A stretch of 64,000 bases of DNA from Physcomitrium patens (taxonomy: Eukaryota; Streptophyta; Bryopsida; Funariales; Funariaceae), in the NCBI RefSeq assembly GCF_000002425.4, contig NC_037263.1, positions 6,262,959 to 6,326,958 on the forward strand, written 5' to 3'. A program made the translations under genes and the position numbers. Of the stretch, positions 37,001 to 49,350 are shown one piece after another. Position 1 is the stretch's first letter. Every line of letters starts with the position of its first letter. The notes beneath the pieces are model-generated. The model searched no databases and was not told the origin of the DNA. It saw only the letters and a program-made list of their open reading frames with translations.

Positions 37001-37390
37001 CCAATTATATCTTGTCATTTGATTCCCACTGAGTTAACTCAGATAATTCATGATTTGAGAACTCTTCAAATTCATGCGAGAAGTTACATAACAAAGAGCA
37101 TTCTTCTTACTGAAATGACAGCTGCCCTGCTTTTGATGCATCCCATTGCCCTCCTTAATTTGACTATTTATTTCTTTATGGTTGACCACAAGAGAGTGAG
37201 CAAATGAATGGGAGGTTCAAGCTGCATCCTAAAATGATTATCAGAAGTTTGGGCAGCTCAACTGCAGGTGTTTGGCCAAGCGACCTTTGGTTGGGCTTAT
37301 TGGACATATGAGAACCAGCATAACCTTTGGTCATTTAAGCAATTCGTCCACCAGGGTTATCTTCAAGCTCCATGGAACTGGTGGCCATAA
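34040..37390 (+). pseudogene. GH5 glucan exo-1,3-beta-glucosidase, decayed gene
   Basis: Exon-like blocks of a plant GH5 exo-beta-glucanase with an internal fascin-like domain lie in order: 34040-34237 (NHGGWLVVEKWIKPKLFDG), about 34630-34711 and about 35100-35274 (fascin-like, SGWETFD, FVSAISGRGG), 35547-35692, about 35910-36107 (NNGINVV, DPYPPAPYV), about 36290-36447 (GIKVIIDLHAASGSQNG), about 36600-36984 (GIELLNEP with the acid/base Glu, FVG before a GTGAGT donor) and about 37206-37390 (FGWAYWTYENQHNLWSF). An active enzyme would release glucose from beta-1,3-glucan in the wall. Lesions: TAG at 34046-34048, TAG at 35272-35274 beside its splice donor, a frameshift near 35640, a lost Arg and Pro in the VRIPVG motif (reads VCILVG), TAA at 37230-37232, and a one-base loss near 37255. 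The nucleophile-side Glu codon spans an intron. Called a pseudogene with fair certainty. Confidence 0.82.
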
Positions 37391-38877
37391 CAGAGCACCT
37401 CCTTAGACTCCAGATATGGCACCATACTAATAGAACTTCCAATTCATGTTCCTGATTCAAGCATGACAAAATTTAGTTGGTTGAGTCTTGTAACATTTTC
37501 ATGATCTATCAGGTCTTGAGATAGTTGACTGAAATTACCATCAACGATGTCAGAAATGTCTTTTTAAGAACAATACTTGGCAGCCGGAAAGCTTTTAACG
37601 TCATTCAACTAATTTCTTCTTCAATTGGAGTGTGGAAGCAAAACTATCTTTGCCTTCGGACGAAACCAAACTCTCAAATGGTTGTTTTCTCTTTACTTGA
37701 TGCGAAGTCAGTCAACTGTGAGTAGCTGATAACCAGGTTCATATTAACATTGAAATAATCGGAACTTTTGAAGAAGTTTTGGCATGTGTCAATACCTAGT
37801 GCAAGTGTAATGTCACTAGATCTAGACTTGAGCATGGATAGATAATTTAGTTAGATGGTGTATCCTACAAATTCGTTTCCACATTATTTATTTTTTCCTC
37901 AAATGGAACTGGAAAGTTATTTAACGTTAATGGCAAGTCCATCCAAACTTGATTGTCCTTGGCTTGAATTTTGAAGCTATTGCAATTTTACTAACTTGCT
38001 TCTTTCAATCTTCATATCAACTTACAAGGTTTCTAATGAGCAAAATACTTTAAGCATTGTTAATTTTTATGTGGTTGTGAGTCAAATATAAGAGCATTAG
38101 ATTTTGATCATGAATAGAATTTACAAAGATTGTTGAGGTTAGTGAAAGACTTTTATTCTTGTAAATGATATTGGCCATGGCCAATACACAATAAATATAT
38201 GTTTAGATATTTATGTATTCTTTTAAGATATGCCTTCAAAAACAAGACACTCACTTGAGGCAAAGTATTTTCATAGAGTGTAGAATTGTTTTAACTCTTT
38301 AATATTTAGGCAATATTAAAGTTTAAATAATGGTTAGAAATTAATAAAAAAAACTTTAGATACTATAAAAAAATGTTATTAGTCAATTTAATTTTTTTTA
38401 TAGCTATTAATTTAAAAAATATATATTTTAACTTAGATTTAGTAAATTACTAAGGAAATCTATAAAATTTCTTAGAATTTTATTAATATTAGGTAGAATA
38501 GATGGTGGTTACATTCTCATATTAGAATCTCTTTATTATATTACTTCATATTGTTGATGTAAGAGATTTTATTCTTATTTACTTGAAGGAACTATTAGTG
38601 CAAAATATAGTTTTTAGGATTATGATTGTGGATGGTGTAGTCAAATTTATGATTAGATATAATTCTAAAATTCAAAAATAAAAAAATACCATGAAAGATA
38701 TTTTTTTTATCTTTTAGATTTATTGGTGATATTTTTTATTCTACAAGACTAAGGTTTTATTCACTATATAAAAGAAAAATAAGTAGATTGCTCAAAAAAA
38801 AAGCTCTTTGGAATTTATTGAATTAATCATGAAAATATAAGAAGGTGTCATGTTAACAATAGGGGGTATTTTTTTAC

Positions 38878-38926
<49 letters not shown>

Positions 38927-39189
38927 CCTTTGCTAAAAAAATTCTATTAATTTTTGATAAATTATAAAAAGATGGAAAAACCAATATGATTTTATAATGA
39001 TTATGTTATATTTCTCCTAAGTTCTTAATTATGGCCTTGATAGAAAAATATAACTTTATAGAGGGAAAAAAAGTAGAGATGGAAAAAATATAAGAGAATA
39101 CAAATAGGTCTTTTTTGAAGATGTTGTGAACATCTCCACCTCTTTGTACTTGTTGATGATAAATAAGCTCAACATTTTAGCCATTTAGC
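37391..39189. other. AT-rich spacer
   Basis: No gene recognised. Contains a 45-base (TA)n run at 38881-38925. Composition becomes strongly AT-rich from 38000 onwards, approaching the gypsy cluster. Confidence 0.5.
38881..38925. repeat. (TA)n microsatellite
   Basis: The longest pure TA run of the window. Confidence 0.95.
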
Positions 39190-39726
39190 TATCATAGACA
39201 TATACATGTAAATCAATAATTACCTATATGATTAGATAAAAGTAGATGAAAGTAGATTAATTCCATAATATCTTCTATAAAAGCTTCATAGATAGTATTT
39301 TGACTTTATAGATATCTATAATTGACTTTTTAGATTAGAAATGGGCTTAATAAGTTAGCTATGTGCCACATATGTTGGTAGCTTGAAGACCAAGCTAACT
39401 ATGTGATACATATATAAAAAACTTGCTTTATAAATTAAAGCATGTATCTTACAAAGTCAACATATATTAGAGGTCTTATAGAACATTGCCACATAACTCT
39501 TAATTTGATAGTATATATAGAGGTAAAAATAAAGCCTTCTTTACTCTTGTCAACTCCTTTCTTGCTTCTAATTTAGATTTAAGAGTCTCTAATTTCTTTG
39601 TCTTTTGGCAATAGCCATTTTAATTTCTTTTTAATATACATACTTCTTTATTTTTATTTTATTATACTTATTTATTTACTTTCATAAAATTTTTGTTCTT
39701 GAAAAATTAATAAGAGTATATTTATA
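39190..39726 (+). repeat. Copy F 5' LTR
   Basis: About 537 bp, matching 28644-29197 throughout (e.g. gttggtagcttgaagaccaagctaac, ggcaatagccatt). After its end the sequence ataatagagcc is a decayed form of the initiator-Met primer site seen at copy B. Confidence 0.82.
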
Positions 39727-39902
39727 ATAATAGAGCCTTATCTTTTCTCGACTAAGAATAAATTACTTCTTTTTCTTGATAAGACAAGCATATTAGAACT
39801 TACAGATTACCCTCTTTTAAATTAATATTATTCTTCTTTAATATCTACTCCTTTTTTTTTATATGACTTAAGTAAAATTAGATATTTTTTCTAAGTATTA
39901 TT

Positions 39903-40674
39903 ATGGAAGAGCTTATTGAAATGAAGAATGAAATGGCACAAATGCAAGAGAAATTGAGAAAATTAATACTTGTGATGCATCAACTCAATTTACTACCACA
40001 AGGAATAATAAAAATGATATGAAGAAAAGATATAAATATGATTGAAACTACTTCAATATCTGTACCAAATCATATCCTTTGTCTTATGATGGAACATCCT
40101 TTTGATACTAGAAAACTAAAAGTTGCCTTACTTAAGAAGTTTGATGGCACAAGGTTCGAGTTTCAAAGATTTATCAATTAAATACAATTTGTGAATGAAC
40201 TTCAACTCTAAAGCTATCCAATTCTAGGATCACAAGTTAGATTCATAGGTATATTTCTTTCAGGTTCAGTATTATTGTGGTTTTCATCTTTTTTTGAATG
40301 ATGAGATCTAATATTAGATAATTTGGAGGCATTTTTAATAGAGTTTTGATCCATGTATAAAAAACATGATGCAATTCGTATTGCAATCTACAAGATCTAT
40401 ATTTTATGAGAAGATAATCGATCCATATCATTATATGCTTCACAATTTTGATAACTTGTAATTAATATTAAGTGAAATGATGCTACACTTATTAACCAAT
40501 TTTTCTATGGATTACAATATGAAGTAAAGAAATTAATGCTCAACTTATCTGATCCTCAAACATTGAGTCAAACAATTGACTTTGCTAAGAAGTATGATAA
40601 TTGACTTTTCAAATTTTGATTTGAGAGTCGGACAAGTGGGCTTCAAAGTTATTATAATTCAATGGCAACACCAA
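39903..40674 (+). pseudogene. Copy F gag, first part
   Basis: Starts ATG-GAA-GAG (MEELIEMKNEMAQMQEKL) and holds the gypsy gag core LLKKFDGTRFEFQRFIN and FFYGLQYEVKKLMLNL. At least eight in-frame stops, mostly TAA/TAG at expected Gln codons. It is cut by the insert starting at 40675 right after MATP. Confidence 0.8.
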
Positions 40675-41997
40675 TGCTGTCATGATATTATATGAGTACA
40701 TAGTAAAACTACAATCAAAATTAAATTTCTAATTAATATCTAATTATTTTAGTTCAATAATAATTCAAGATATCTAAACATGGCTTTTATAAAAGCCTCT
40801 TAGGTTATTTTCTTATTTTAATAGTTAGTATGTTGAAGGTTGGTTAGTACTTTTACTTTTTAGGCTAGAAAGACTCTTATACTACCTTAGAAAGACCATA
40901 AATTGATAAAATCAAGTTGACAGAGATAAATAATTAGTATGATTGATACTAAGGTTAAGTTGAAGATAGGATTGGGCTAAAAAATCCTTAGGATAGGTTA
41001 GATTGATATCCAGGGGTCGATCATTTATGAACCAAGGTCAAAATCAGTTCTTTAGCTACTAAAATGACCGCTTAGGAAAAAATAGGGATTCATTCAAAGA
41101 TTGGAGATTAGGATTTGAGACCTAAGTTGGAGCTTATTCCAAAGACATAAGATTGGTTTTGAAAGGATTTATAAAGACTTAGCAATTTTTATTGAAAGTC
41201 AAGGTTTGTATTGGCAAGTTGAGATTTAAGTAATGAAATTAGGGCTAGCACTTTCAATTAGTTCGTAAAATTGGTATCACATCTATAATTCAAATTTCAA
41301 TGGTACTTGATTAATTAGGTTTTCTAAGTGTATATAAAATTTTGTGATAATTCAATGGTGCAATTGAAAAATATCTAGGTTTTGCTACAAGAACATATTG
41401 GAAGTTGGTAGTTTGGAATTAGATAGGGTTTCTATAATATCTAAAGATCTATTAGTTGGATCAAGGTGAAATTTTGCATGATATTGGAAGACTTAAAGAT
41501 CAAGCTATCCACCAATTTTGGATTGAAGTTAATGGTTAGAGAAGAAGACATCACTGCTGAAGCTTCTATATTACCTTTTAAGTTGGCAGCCAACTGACAT
41601 CAGTGCAATTTTTGGAGGTTTTTTTTACAATCTATAAGTTGGATTGGGCTGAAATTTCTTGAGCGTATAAAAGACTTATATTGCCAATTGCATACAAAAT
41701 TTTACATCAAGTGGATAGTCTAATTAGAAGTTATAGCTTGTCAAAGCTCACTAATTAGAGTTAAGACTTGCAAGAAAAATCTAAATTACTTAAATATGAA
41801 TGTAACAAGGTAATTGGGATTTATGTATGATTGAGGCTACTAAGAATATTATTTTTAATACTTTTAAATTGAAATTTTTATTATATTCTTTTCATATGGG
41901 TGAAACCTATTAGAATTTTTTTGATACTTGTGAAACATAACTTCACCTCCCACAGCTAGATGGCCGATGCATTTTCTAACAAGAAAATATGTAATAT
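40675..41997 (+). mobile_element. Non-coding insert I in gag (probable solo LTR, family X)
   Basis: About 1.32 kb with no coding potential. It starts TGCTGTCATGATATTATA, very like insert III (TGTTGTCATATTATAAAA), and its last 50 bases resemble the right end of the insert at about 48500-48560 (cacagctag...). It splits gag cleanly: flanking bases accaa (40670-40674) and gacaa (41998-42002) look like a decayed 5 bp target duplication. Solo LTR is the simplest reading. Confidence 0.55.
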
Positions 41998-42002
41998 GAC
42001 AA

Positions 42003-42801
42003 CACCTCCTCAATACATACATTTGGAATTAGAGGATATACAAATTGATGTGGTACATTTCAAACTTCTTACTGAGCAAGAAAAAACTCGTTGTCATTAG
42101 GAAGGATTGTGCTTATATTATGGAGAACATAAGCACATTACTCAATATTGTCCAAAGAAAAAATATAATTATAAAGTAAGGATTATGAATGTCTAAGAAG
42201 ACAATATATCAGAAAATAAGTTTGTTCAACTATAATAGGGATCATGTGGCTTGAATCTTATACAATACCTAATGAAGGTCCTATTTTTTCTCCAAAATCT
42301 TCTCTTTGTTTTATATTAAATATTATCTTAGGACCTAAATATTACAAAGCCTTTGCCTTGTTAGATTCAAGAGCCTCAGTGTCTTTCTTAGATGAAGAAT
42401 TTTTTAAAAGACTTAACATATCTTTAAAAAGGAAAACTAAACCTATTCACGTAGAAGTCATAGATGGTCGCATGTTGCTTTCTGGAGATGTTACTAACAA
42501 AATTCTTCCTATAGAAGTAATAACTAATGGTCATAATAGCTTTGTGGGATTTAATATCATTAGATCTCCCTCTAATCCAATCATTTTATATTTATCATGG
42601 TTAAAAAAATACAACCTTTGAATAGATTGGATTTCTCATACTCTTGACTTTTCTAAAAGTATAACTAAGAGTGTAGTTAATCAAGTAAAAAATTACAAGT
42701 CTAATATAATTAAACCTATGTTTATAAGTGCAAGAGCTTTCTTGCATGCTGCAAAAGCAGGATCACCTTGTGTCATTTATGCCACACCCATTTCTAATAG
42801 T
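42003..42801 (+). pseudogene. Copy F zinc knuckle and protease
   Basis: Zinc-knuckle region at about 42108-42160 reads CLYYGEHKHITQYC: the second Cys is Tyr. Protease is open at 42244-42621 with AFALLDSRASVSFLDEEFF: the D-S-G Gly is Arg. Both changes fit G-to-A. A linker to reverse transcriptase continues to about 42800 with stops. Confidence 0.8.
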
Positions 42802-44015
42802 TGTGAGTCATAAAATTGACTCACTAGTTATTTTAGGTCAAAAGAATGCATTTAGAGTGCAAAAATTACAATTTTTAGGTGAAGATTTTCTTAGAAGAGG
42901 TTAAAGGAAGAAGAATAGTATTAGTGGAAAAAAAATGGAATCTTAGTAAGTCTTATAGGTAATTATTTTAGTTGGTTTAGTATTTTTATTTATTATTAAA
43001 TAATAAGGATTAGTTACTAAGATCAATATATATATTGATCTTACATCTATATGTATTACTTATATAAAATATAAATTTTAGTTAGTAGTTAGAAAAAAAA
43101 AGCATGAGAAAAAACATCATGTCCTTTTAATTATTAATACAAAAGTAGGATTTATAGTGGATTTAAATTGATTTTTTTATTATAAAAAATCATCAAGATA
43201 TGAAATTGTAGCCTTAAATGGATATTATAATTATAGAAATATTATAAAATTTATTATAATTTATTTAGAATTTATTTAGAATTTTTTAGGAATTTTTAGA
43301 GTAATTTTTAAGACCTTGGTAAAAATGACTTTTACCACTGGGGAAGCTATTATGAAGAAATGGAGTAAGATTTGAAGGCCATGCAAGGTTCCGAGGCTAA
43401 TTGGGTATTTTTAAACACCATGGTGTGGTCAAAATTGTAAAAATGATGGTCCTTCTAGTAGAAAATAGAAGGACCAATAGCTAATGTAGTTCTTGTAGGA
43501 AGGGAGGTTCATAAGTCCCATATGGGTTGTAGCACCTTGAAGGTAATTAGGAGGATAAGACTAAGGCCTCGTGGCCTCTCTTAGACACCCAATATATACT
43601 ACATGTGAACCTTGGTGAGGCTTGAACCCTTGACCTATAAGCAAGTTACCCTTGAGGTAAAATATTTTCACTTGATTTTTATTTATTTACTTATTATTTT
43701 TAAACCTCCATAAATTATTCATAGTAATTCGGATTTATATGTTTTTTATATCATTAGAAAGCTTAAAAAATTAAATTTATAAAAATGTACTTTTTAAATT
43801 TTACTTTTTACTTTTTATTAGGTGAAAACTCCGTGAACAGACTATGACCGAATTTTGGAGTGTGTATTTGCTTGTATACATTTCTTTCACTTGTTTGTAT
43901 TGTTTCTTCTTTTGTTCTTGTTCATTTCATCTTCCACTTCACATTGCCCATTACAAGAAACTTTTAATTGAGGCCATCTTATAATTTGGATAGAGGGATG
44001 AAATTTACACTCACA
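42802..44015 (+). repeat. LTR of a third gypsy-type family inside copy F (insert II)
   Basis: Starts TGTGAGTCATAAAATTGAC and ends CTCACA, about 1.21 kb, non-coding. The next bases (44016-44035) are a decayed tRNA-Asp-type primer site, which identifies this as a 5' LTR and not a solo LTR. It begins with an inverted repeat TGAGTCA/TGACTCA. Confidence 0.6.
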
Positions 44016-44035
44016 TTTTGGTGCGTTTGCTGGGA
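44016..44035 (+). other. Decayed tRNA-Asp-type primer-binding site
   Basis: ttttggtgcgtttgctggga resembles TGGCGCCGTTGCCGGGGA, the primer site used by many plant gypsy elements; most differences are C-to-T or G-to-A. About 57 bases of leader follow before the host gypsy sequence resumes. Confidence 0.55.
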
Positions 44036-44092
44036 GATGGTGCTTCTAATGGTGTGTGTGAATGTGAAGTTTGCTTCTTATGATTGATTTTG

Positions 44093-45044
44093 ATACAACT
44101 CAAGTTGACTTTTTAGGTTATATTATTTCAAATGATGGACTTATAATAGATCCTAAGAAAGTTCAAACTATTATAGATTGAAAAATCTCAAAAATGGTTT
44201 GAGATATCCAATATTTTTTGAGATTTATTAATTACTATAGGATCTTTATAAAGGACTTCTCTTAAATTTTAGCTCTACTTACTTGTTTGACTTGTAAAGA
44301 CAAACTTCAATGGATTTAAGAAGCAAAGACAACATTTGAAGCTTTAAAGACAACTTTTGTTTTTGCATCAATTTTATATCTTGTTGGCTTTTTTAAGGTA
44401 TTTTTTTATGGAAATAGATACATTAGACTTTGCTTTGAATGTTGTATTATCAAAAATGGAATCAACTAATAAACTTCATCTAATAGCTTTTCATTCCAAT
44501 AAATTTTTAACATCTGAGATTAACTATGAAATCCACAATAAAGAACTCCTTTCAATTATAAATTCTTTCCAAGAATGGCATCATTATCTAGAAGGCACTT
44601 CTAATCTAATCGCCATGTATACAGATCATAAGAATCTTGAATATTACATGTGAACATGTATTTTGAATCATCGCCAAATTTTTAAGTATGTCTTTATTAA
44701 GATTCAATTTCAAAATCACATATTGACTTGAAAAACAAAAAGGTTTATTAGATTCCTTTTTTAGACATCCTTATCTTATATCAAAAGAAAGAGATGTATC
44801 TTTTGATCAATAAAGAATGATTTTTTTAAAGTCTTTGTATTTTTATCTTCGAATAATGAAATCAACATTGATTATTGATTCAAACTTTATTAAACAAATT
44901 CAATCAAGTATGTTTTTTAATCTTCTTATTCATGATATCAAAAATCTTTCTTTTAAGTTTCAAAATACTTCCAAATTTAAATTTAAAAACAACCTAGTCT
45001 ATTTTAAAAGATACCTATATGTTCCAAAAAGAGAGGCATATTTA
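44093..45044 (+). pseudogene. Copy F reverse transcriptase end, RNase H, integrase start
   Basis: TTQVDFLGYIISNDGLIIDPKK is the end of the polymerase domain; then FALNVVLSKMESTNKLHLIAF and INYEIHNKELLSIINSF with WHHYLEG form RNase H at 44400-44650. From 44855 the integrase N-terminal extension begins, matching copy C at 26616. It is cut at 45044 by insert III. Confidence 0.8.
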
Positions 45045-46303
45045 TGTTGTCATATTATAAAAGCTTATAATATGTAAAAATTAGTTAAAACATATAATAT
45101 ATTCATAATTCTTAGTATATATTAGAATAATTAATAGATTAATTTAAAGAGAGTGGATATAAGAAACTTTATTTTGAATTTTATCTATTTTGATTTTAGC
45201 ATTAAAAAAAATACATAGGACCTAAATGTTTAGTATGAAGCCTTAAGAGGAGATTAGAACCTAAAGATGAAAATCTTAACTAGTAGGAGGCTTATTGGAA
45301 GGGATGAAAGTAAGACATGGTTGGATGAAGGCAAAGAATGGAGATCTTCATTCTTGTTGGTTAAATACCATGTCCAATGGACTTCAAAGAGGCTGCCCTA
45401 GGCCTTATTAGGAATTAGGATTTTTTATTGAATTCATTTGAGCTTTGGAGGCTAGAATAATTAAGTTTAGGTTTTTGGATACAGATTGGATGCAAATTTT
45501 GTGTGATGTGGAGTCTTTATAAAAGAGTTATTGGCACTCAAAGTTAAGGTATCAATTTCATACCTACTATGACTCTTTCGAATATAACATACGTTTACAA
45601 AAAGCAATAAAGGATCGGTGATAAGGATTGAAGAGAACACTTTTTTACTACACTTTTTATATATTATTTGATGAATTTAGAGTTTGAATGAAGAAGTTAT
45701 AGAGTGTTAAAGTTAGAGCATCCAAATTAAAGGCAATAAATAAGTGATTTTGTTCATAGTAATGGTTGGAGCCATATTTTGAGTTTTTGGACAAATTTTT
45801 AGTTAATTTTTTTTAAAAAAGATAGATAATTGTATTAAAAAACTATACATATAAATTTTGTGGTATTTGGATGTTTATTTTGTGACATATGAAGAAATTG
45901 CATGCAGGTATATAAAAACTAGGATTTGAAGCTATTGTTAGGGTTTTGGTGATATCTTAAGATCCGCGATGAATTTACAATTGAAATTTGTTGTTGGAGT
46001 TGTTAGAAGTATATTAGTACTTTATGTAAAATTTGAATAAGTTTAGACAGTCGGATCAGGAGATATGAGATATTGAAGTTCAAAAAAAATTCCGCATAAG
46101 GATATACAAGGTTTTAGAGGATTTTATCATATTTTGGATGTTGTTGGTTACATGAGGCTTATATATTTGGTGTAATTTCTCCATAAAGAAAAATTTTATA
46201 TATAAACTTAGGGCTTCCCTTATTTTGAAGCTTGATTGAGCAATTAGTGACAATCAAGAGCCCAATACTTTCTTAAGGCAAATTCTTTCTTCCTTGATAA
46301 TGT
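45045..46303 (+). mobile_element. Non-coding insert III in integrase (family X)
   Basis: About 1.26 kb starting TGTTGTCATATTATAAAAGC with a near-palindrome (arms CATATTATAA and TTATAATATG). Non-coding. Its segment 45330-45760 is clearly similar to 47320-47760, so both belong to one family. The integrase frame of the host resumes at 46304. Confidence 0.6.
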
Positions 46304-46712
46304 ATTCTTCAAGCATGCCACAATTTTTTAGCAGTTGGATATCTTGGATACAATAAGACTTTAGAATTGATTTCTAGAGATTTTTGGTGGCTGCAAATGT
46401 AGAAGGCAATCAAAGATTTTATTCAATCATGTGATATTTGCTCAAGATCAAAAATTCCTTGTCATCGATCTTATAGACTTCTTCAGCCATTACCTATTTC
46501 AAAATAACCATGGTTTTTTGTTTCTATGGATTTTATCATGGATCTTTTAGTCTCAGGTTTGTATGATTTTATATTTGTGATAATAGATTATTTTACAAAG
46601 ATGGCATATTTTGTGTTATATATAAAATCTATCTTAAATAAAGAAACAACCAAGCTTTTCCTTAACAATATCTATTGATATCATGGACTGCCTAAAGATA
46701 TTATATTAGATA
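46304..46712 (+). pseudogene. Copy F integrase fragment
   Basis: Resumes with sequence matching copy C from HNFLAVGYFGYNKT: GYLGYNKTLELISRDFWWLQ, then CDICSRSKIPCHRSYRLLQ and a catalytic-core segment MAYFVLYIKS and DIILDRE. It stops at about 46712 at the junction with an inverted gypsy piece. Confidence 0.75.
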
Positions 46713-46974
46713 GAGAGATTGTCAAGGATATGAATCTCACTGTATTATTTGATCATTATTGAGGCCTTCATAACTTCTTTATAATAAAATATTTAGAATA
46801 CCATCAAAAACTATTCTTATCTCTAATAAAATTACCAAACATTAGGAGTCTCTTCTAAGGTCATGATACCAAACATGTTATATATTGCCAGCTATTTGAA
46901 AAAAGACATGTTATTTTTGAGGATTTTTATCTCAATTTTGTTATCTTAAAGGTTGTGGTTTGGCTACTATGTGA

Positions 46975-48560
46975 AAATAATGTGATTATGTATTTAATAT
47001 ATAATTTACTTAGCAACATGATGAGAGCCATGTTATTAGATTTTAATTGGTTATAGATTGTGATTAGATTACTACTTTAAAAGGAGGTTGTTTAAAAGGA
47101 TTACTATTAAAATTTATATAACTTTATTTTCTTTTGATAATGGCTTTTGAGATTGATTTTGTTGGTGGTAACTTTAAATATTTAGAGTCACCTTTATTAG
47201 ACATTAGTGACTCTTGAAGTCTTATTTTAGTTCTTTAATTTGATGTTTAAGGCATATATTAAGTAAATCTTGTAAAAAAAAAATTGAAGAGGGATTTTGG
47301 TAGCAAAAAGAAAGTTAAGAGCATCCATATAGATGAATGGAGATGGATGATGAAAATCTCCATTTCCATTGGTCAAAAATCATGACCAATGGATTTTGAG
47401 GAGGTTGCTTGAGGCCATATTAGAGATTAGGGTTAGTTTTTCAAAAATATTTTTGCTTTAAAGACTAGGATCAGCAATTTTAGATTTTTGGCTACAATTT
47501 TGGAGCATATTTTGATTCATTTGGAGTTTATATGAAAGAAATATGGGCGTTCAAAGTTAGGATGTTGATTTTATACCTATTGTTAGACTTTTGGATATAA
47601 CACATGCGTACAGAAAGTAACAGAGGATTGACAATTAGGATTAAAGAGAGCACTTTCTTGACTATATTTTACATATAATTTTTGATAAATTCTAAGCTAG
47701 AATAAAAAACTTATTGGAAGTTAAAGTCAGGATTTGGAATTTAAGGAGTTATAAGTGACCCAAATTGCTAGTAGTTGTATTTTGTGCTATATCTTGTGCA
47801 CTTTGATAAGATTTTGGCTAAGAATTTTTAAAAATATATATTTTATATTATTAAACTTTATACATAAGTTTTGTGACATTTGAGTTTTGGATTTGTGAGA
47901 TATGAAGAAAATAATACTTAGGTACTTATGCATTAGGGTTTTAAAGCACTTGCTAGGGTTTTTAAGATACCAAACGATTGGTAGAGAATTTAAAATTTAA
48001 ATTTTGTAAAGTAAAGCTTAAGAGTGAATTTTATAATATATGTAAATTTGACAAAATTTGAACTATTGGATCAAGATATATGAATTTCTAAAGTTTAAGA
48101 AGAAAAAATCCTTTGTAGGAATATTTTATTTTGAAGGAATTTTATTATAACTTGAGCATTTTACACAAAATAAGGGAATATTTTGGAAGCCAAGACTTTA
48201 TATATATGTTGAAGATGGATATGTTGAGCTATTTTTGAATTTTTGTATAAATATGAGCTTTTGAGAGGAGATTTTGGATTTCTTTTGAAGTTATTGAAAA
48301 CCTAATCTACGAGCAAATGGTTAGCTATGATTGGTATAGCCAAGAATGTTAGAAAATTTCTAGATATTTTAGAAAGCCTTATGTATAAACCTTCTTAAAT
48401 ATAAAAATATTTATTAATACAATATCTTTTTGATATTGTAGTATTTATTTGTCTTCTACTTTTAAGATTAAATAACTTATTGGAGCTTTGCTAAGAAGTT
48501 AAAACTAAATTCTCTACAGCTAGGTATTCCATGTATTCCCAAATAGAAAACCATAAAATA
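46975..48560 (+). mobile_element. Non-coding insert IV (family X)
   Basis: AT-rich, non-coding. 47320-47760 is similar to 45330-45760 of insert III (e.g. gaccaatggattttgaggaggt against gtccaatggacttcaaagaggc). Its right end (ctctacagctagg ... ataaaatacaac) resembles the right end of insert I. Longer than the other inserts, so possibly two pieces. Confidence 0.5.
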
Positions 48561-48564
48561 CAAC

Positions 48565-49350
48565 AATGGTCTTTATTATAGCTAGACAAACTTGTTTTTT
48601 GTTCTATTATCTTCTTTGATATTTGTACTCTTTATTTTATAATTGTGTTCTTTCTTTGGACAATATTGAGCAGTGTACTTAGATTCTCTACAATATAAGT
48701 ACAATCTTTCATGACAGCGATGAATCTTATCTTGCTCAGTAAGAAGTTTGAAATGTATCGCATCAATTTGCATATCTTCTACTTTTGAATGTATGTATTC
48801 AGGAAGTGTTGGTGTTGCCATTGAATTATAGTAACGTTAGAGCCTACTTGTCTGACTCTTTGATCAAAAATTTAAAAAGTCAATTGTTATACTACATAGC
48901 AAAGTCAATCATTTGACTCAATGTTTGAAGATCAGATAAGTTAAAAATCAATTTTCTTACCTCATATTGTAATCCATAGAAAAATTGGCTAATAAGTGTA
49001 GCATCATTCCACTTATTATCAGTTACAAGTTGTCAAAATTGTAAAGCATATAATGTTATAGATCGATTCTCTTATTGCAAAATATAGATCGTATTGGTCG
49101 TAACACAAATTGCATCATGTTTTCTATACATGGTTCAAAATTCCACCAAAATAGCCTCCAAATTATCTAATATTGAACCTTATTATTCAAGAAAAGATGA
49201 AAACGACAATAATATTGAACCTTAAAGAAGTGTATTAATGAATCTAACTTGTGATTCTGAAATTGGATAGCTTAGAGATTAAAGTTCAATCACAAGTTGT
49301 ACTTGATTGATAAATCTTTAAAACTTGGACCTTATGCAATTAAACTTCTA
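48565..49350 (-). pseudogene. Copy E gag fragment
   Basis: Minus-strand MATPTLPEYIHSKVEDMQI at 48821 leads to LYLYCRESKYTAQYCPKK, the zinc knuckle with its first Cys replaced by Tyr and its His replaced by Tyr. Upstream gag (to 49350) matches copies A and B, but the first 130 or so codons and the leader are deleted against the LTR. Confidence 0.78.

Larger units (their letters stand above)
39190..46712 (+). mobile_element. Gypsy family G2, copy F, with three large inserts
   Basis: Plus-strand element: 5' LTR (39190-39726), leader, gag (39903-40674 and 42003-42200), protease (42244-42621), end of reverse transcriptase, RNase H and integrase start (44093-45044), integrase (46304-46712). It is interrupted by non-coding inserts at 40675-41997, 42802-44092 and 45045-46303. 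The second replaces most of reverse transcriptase. It ends at about 46712, in the integrase core, where an inverted gypsy fragment begins. Coding segments carry dozens of stops. Confidence 0.82.

Noticed and set aside
43600-43660. tRNA-like B-box (GGCTTGAACCC) suggesting a SINE
   Set aside because: No A-box at proper distance and no A-rich tail; it lies inside an LTR.
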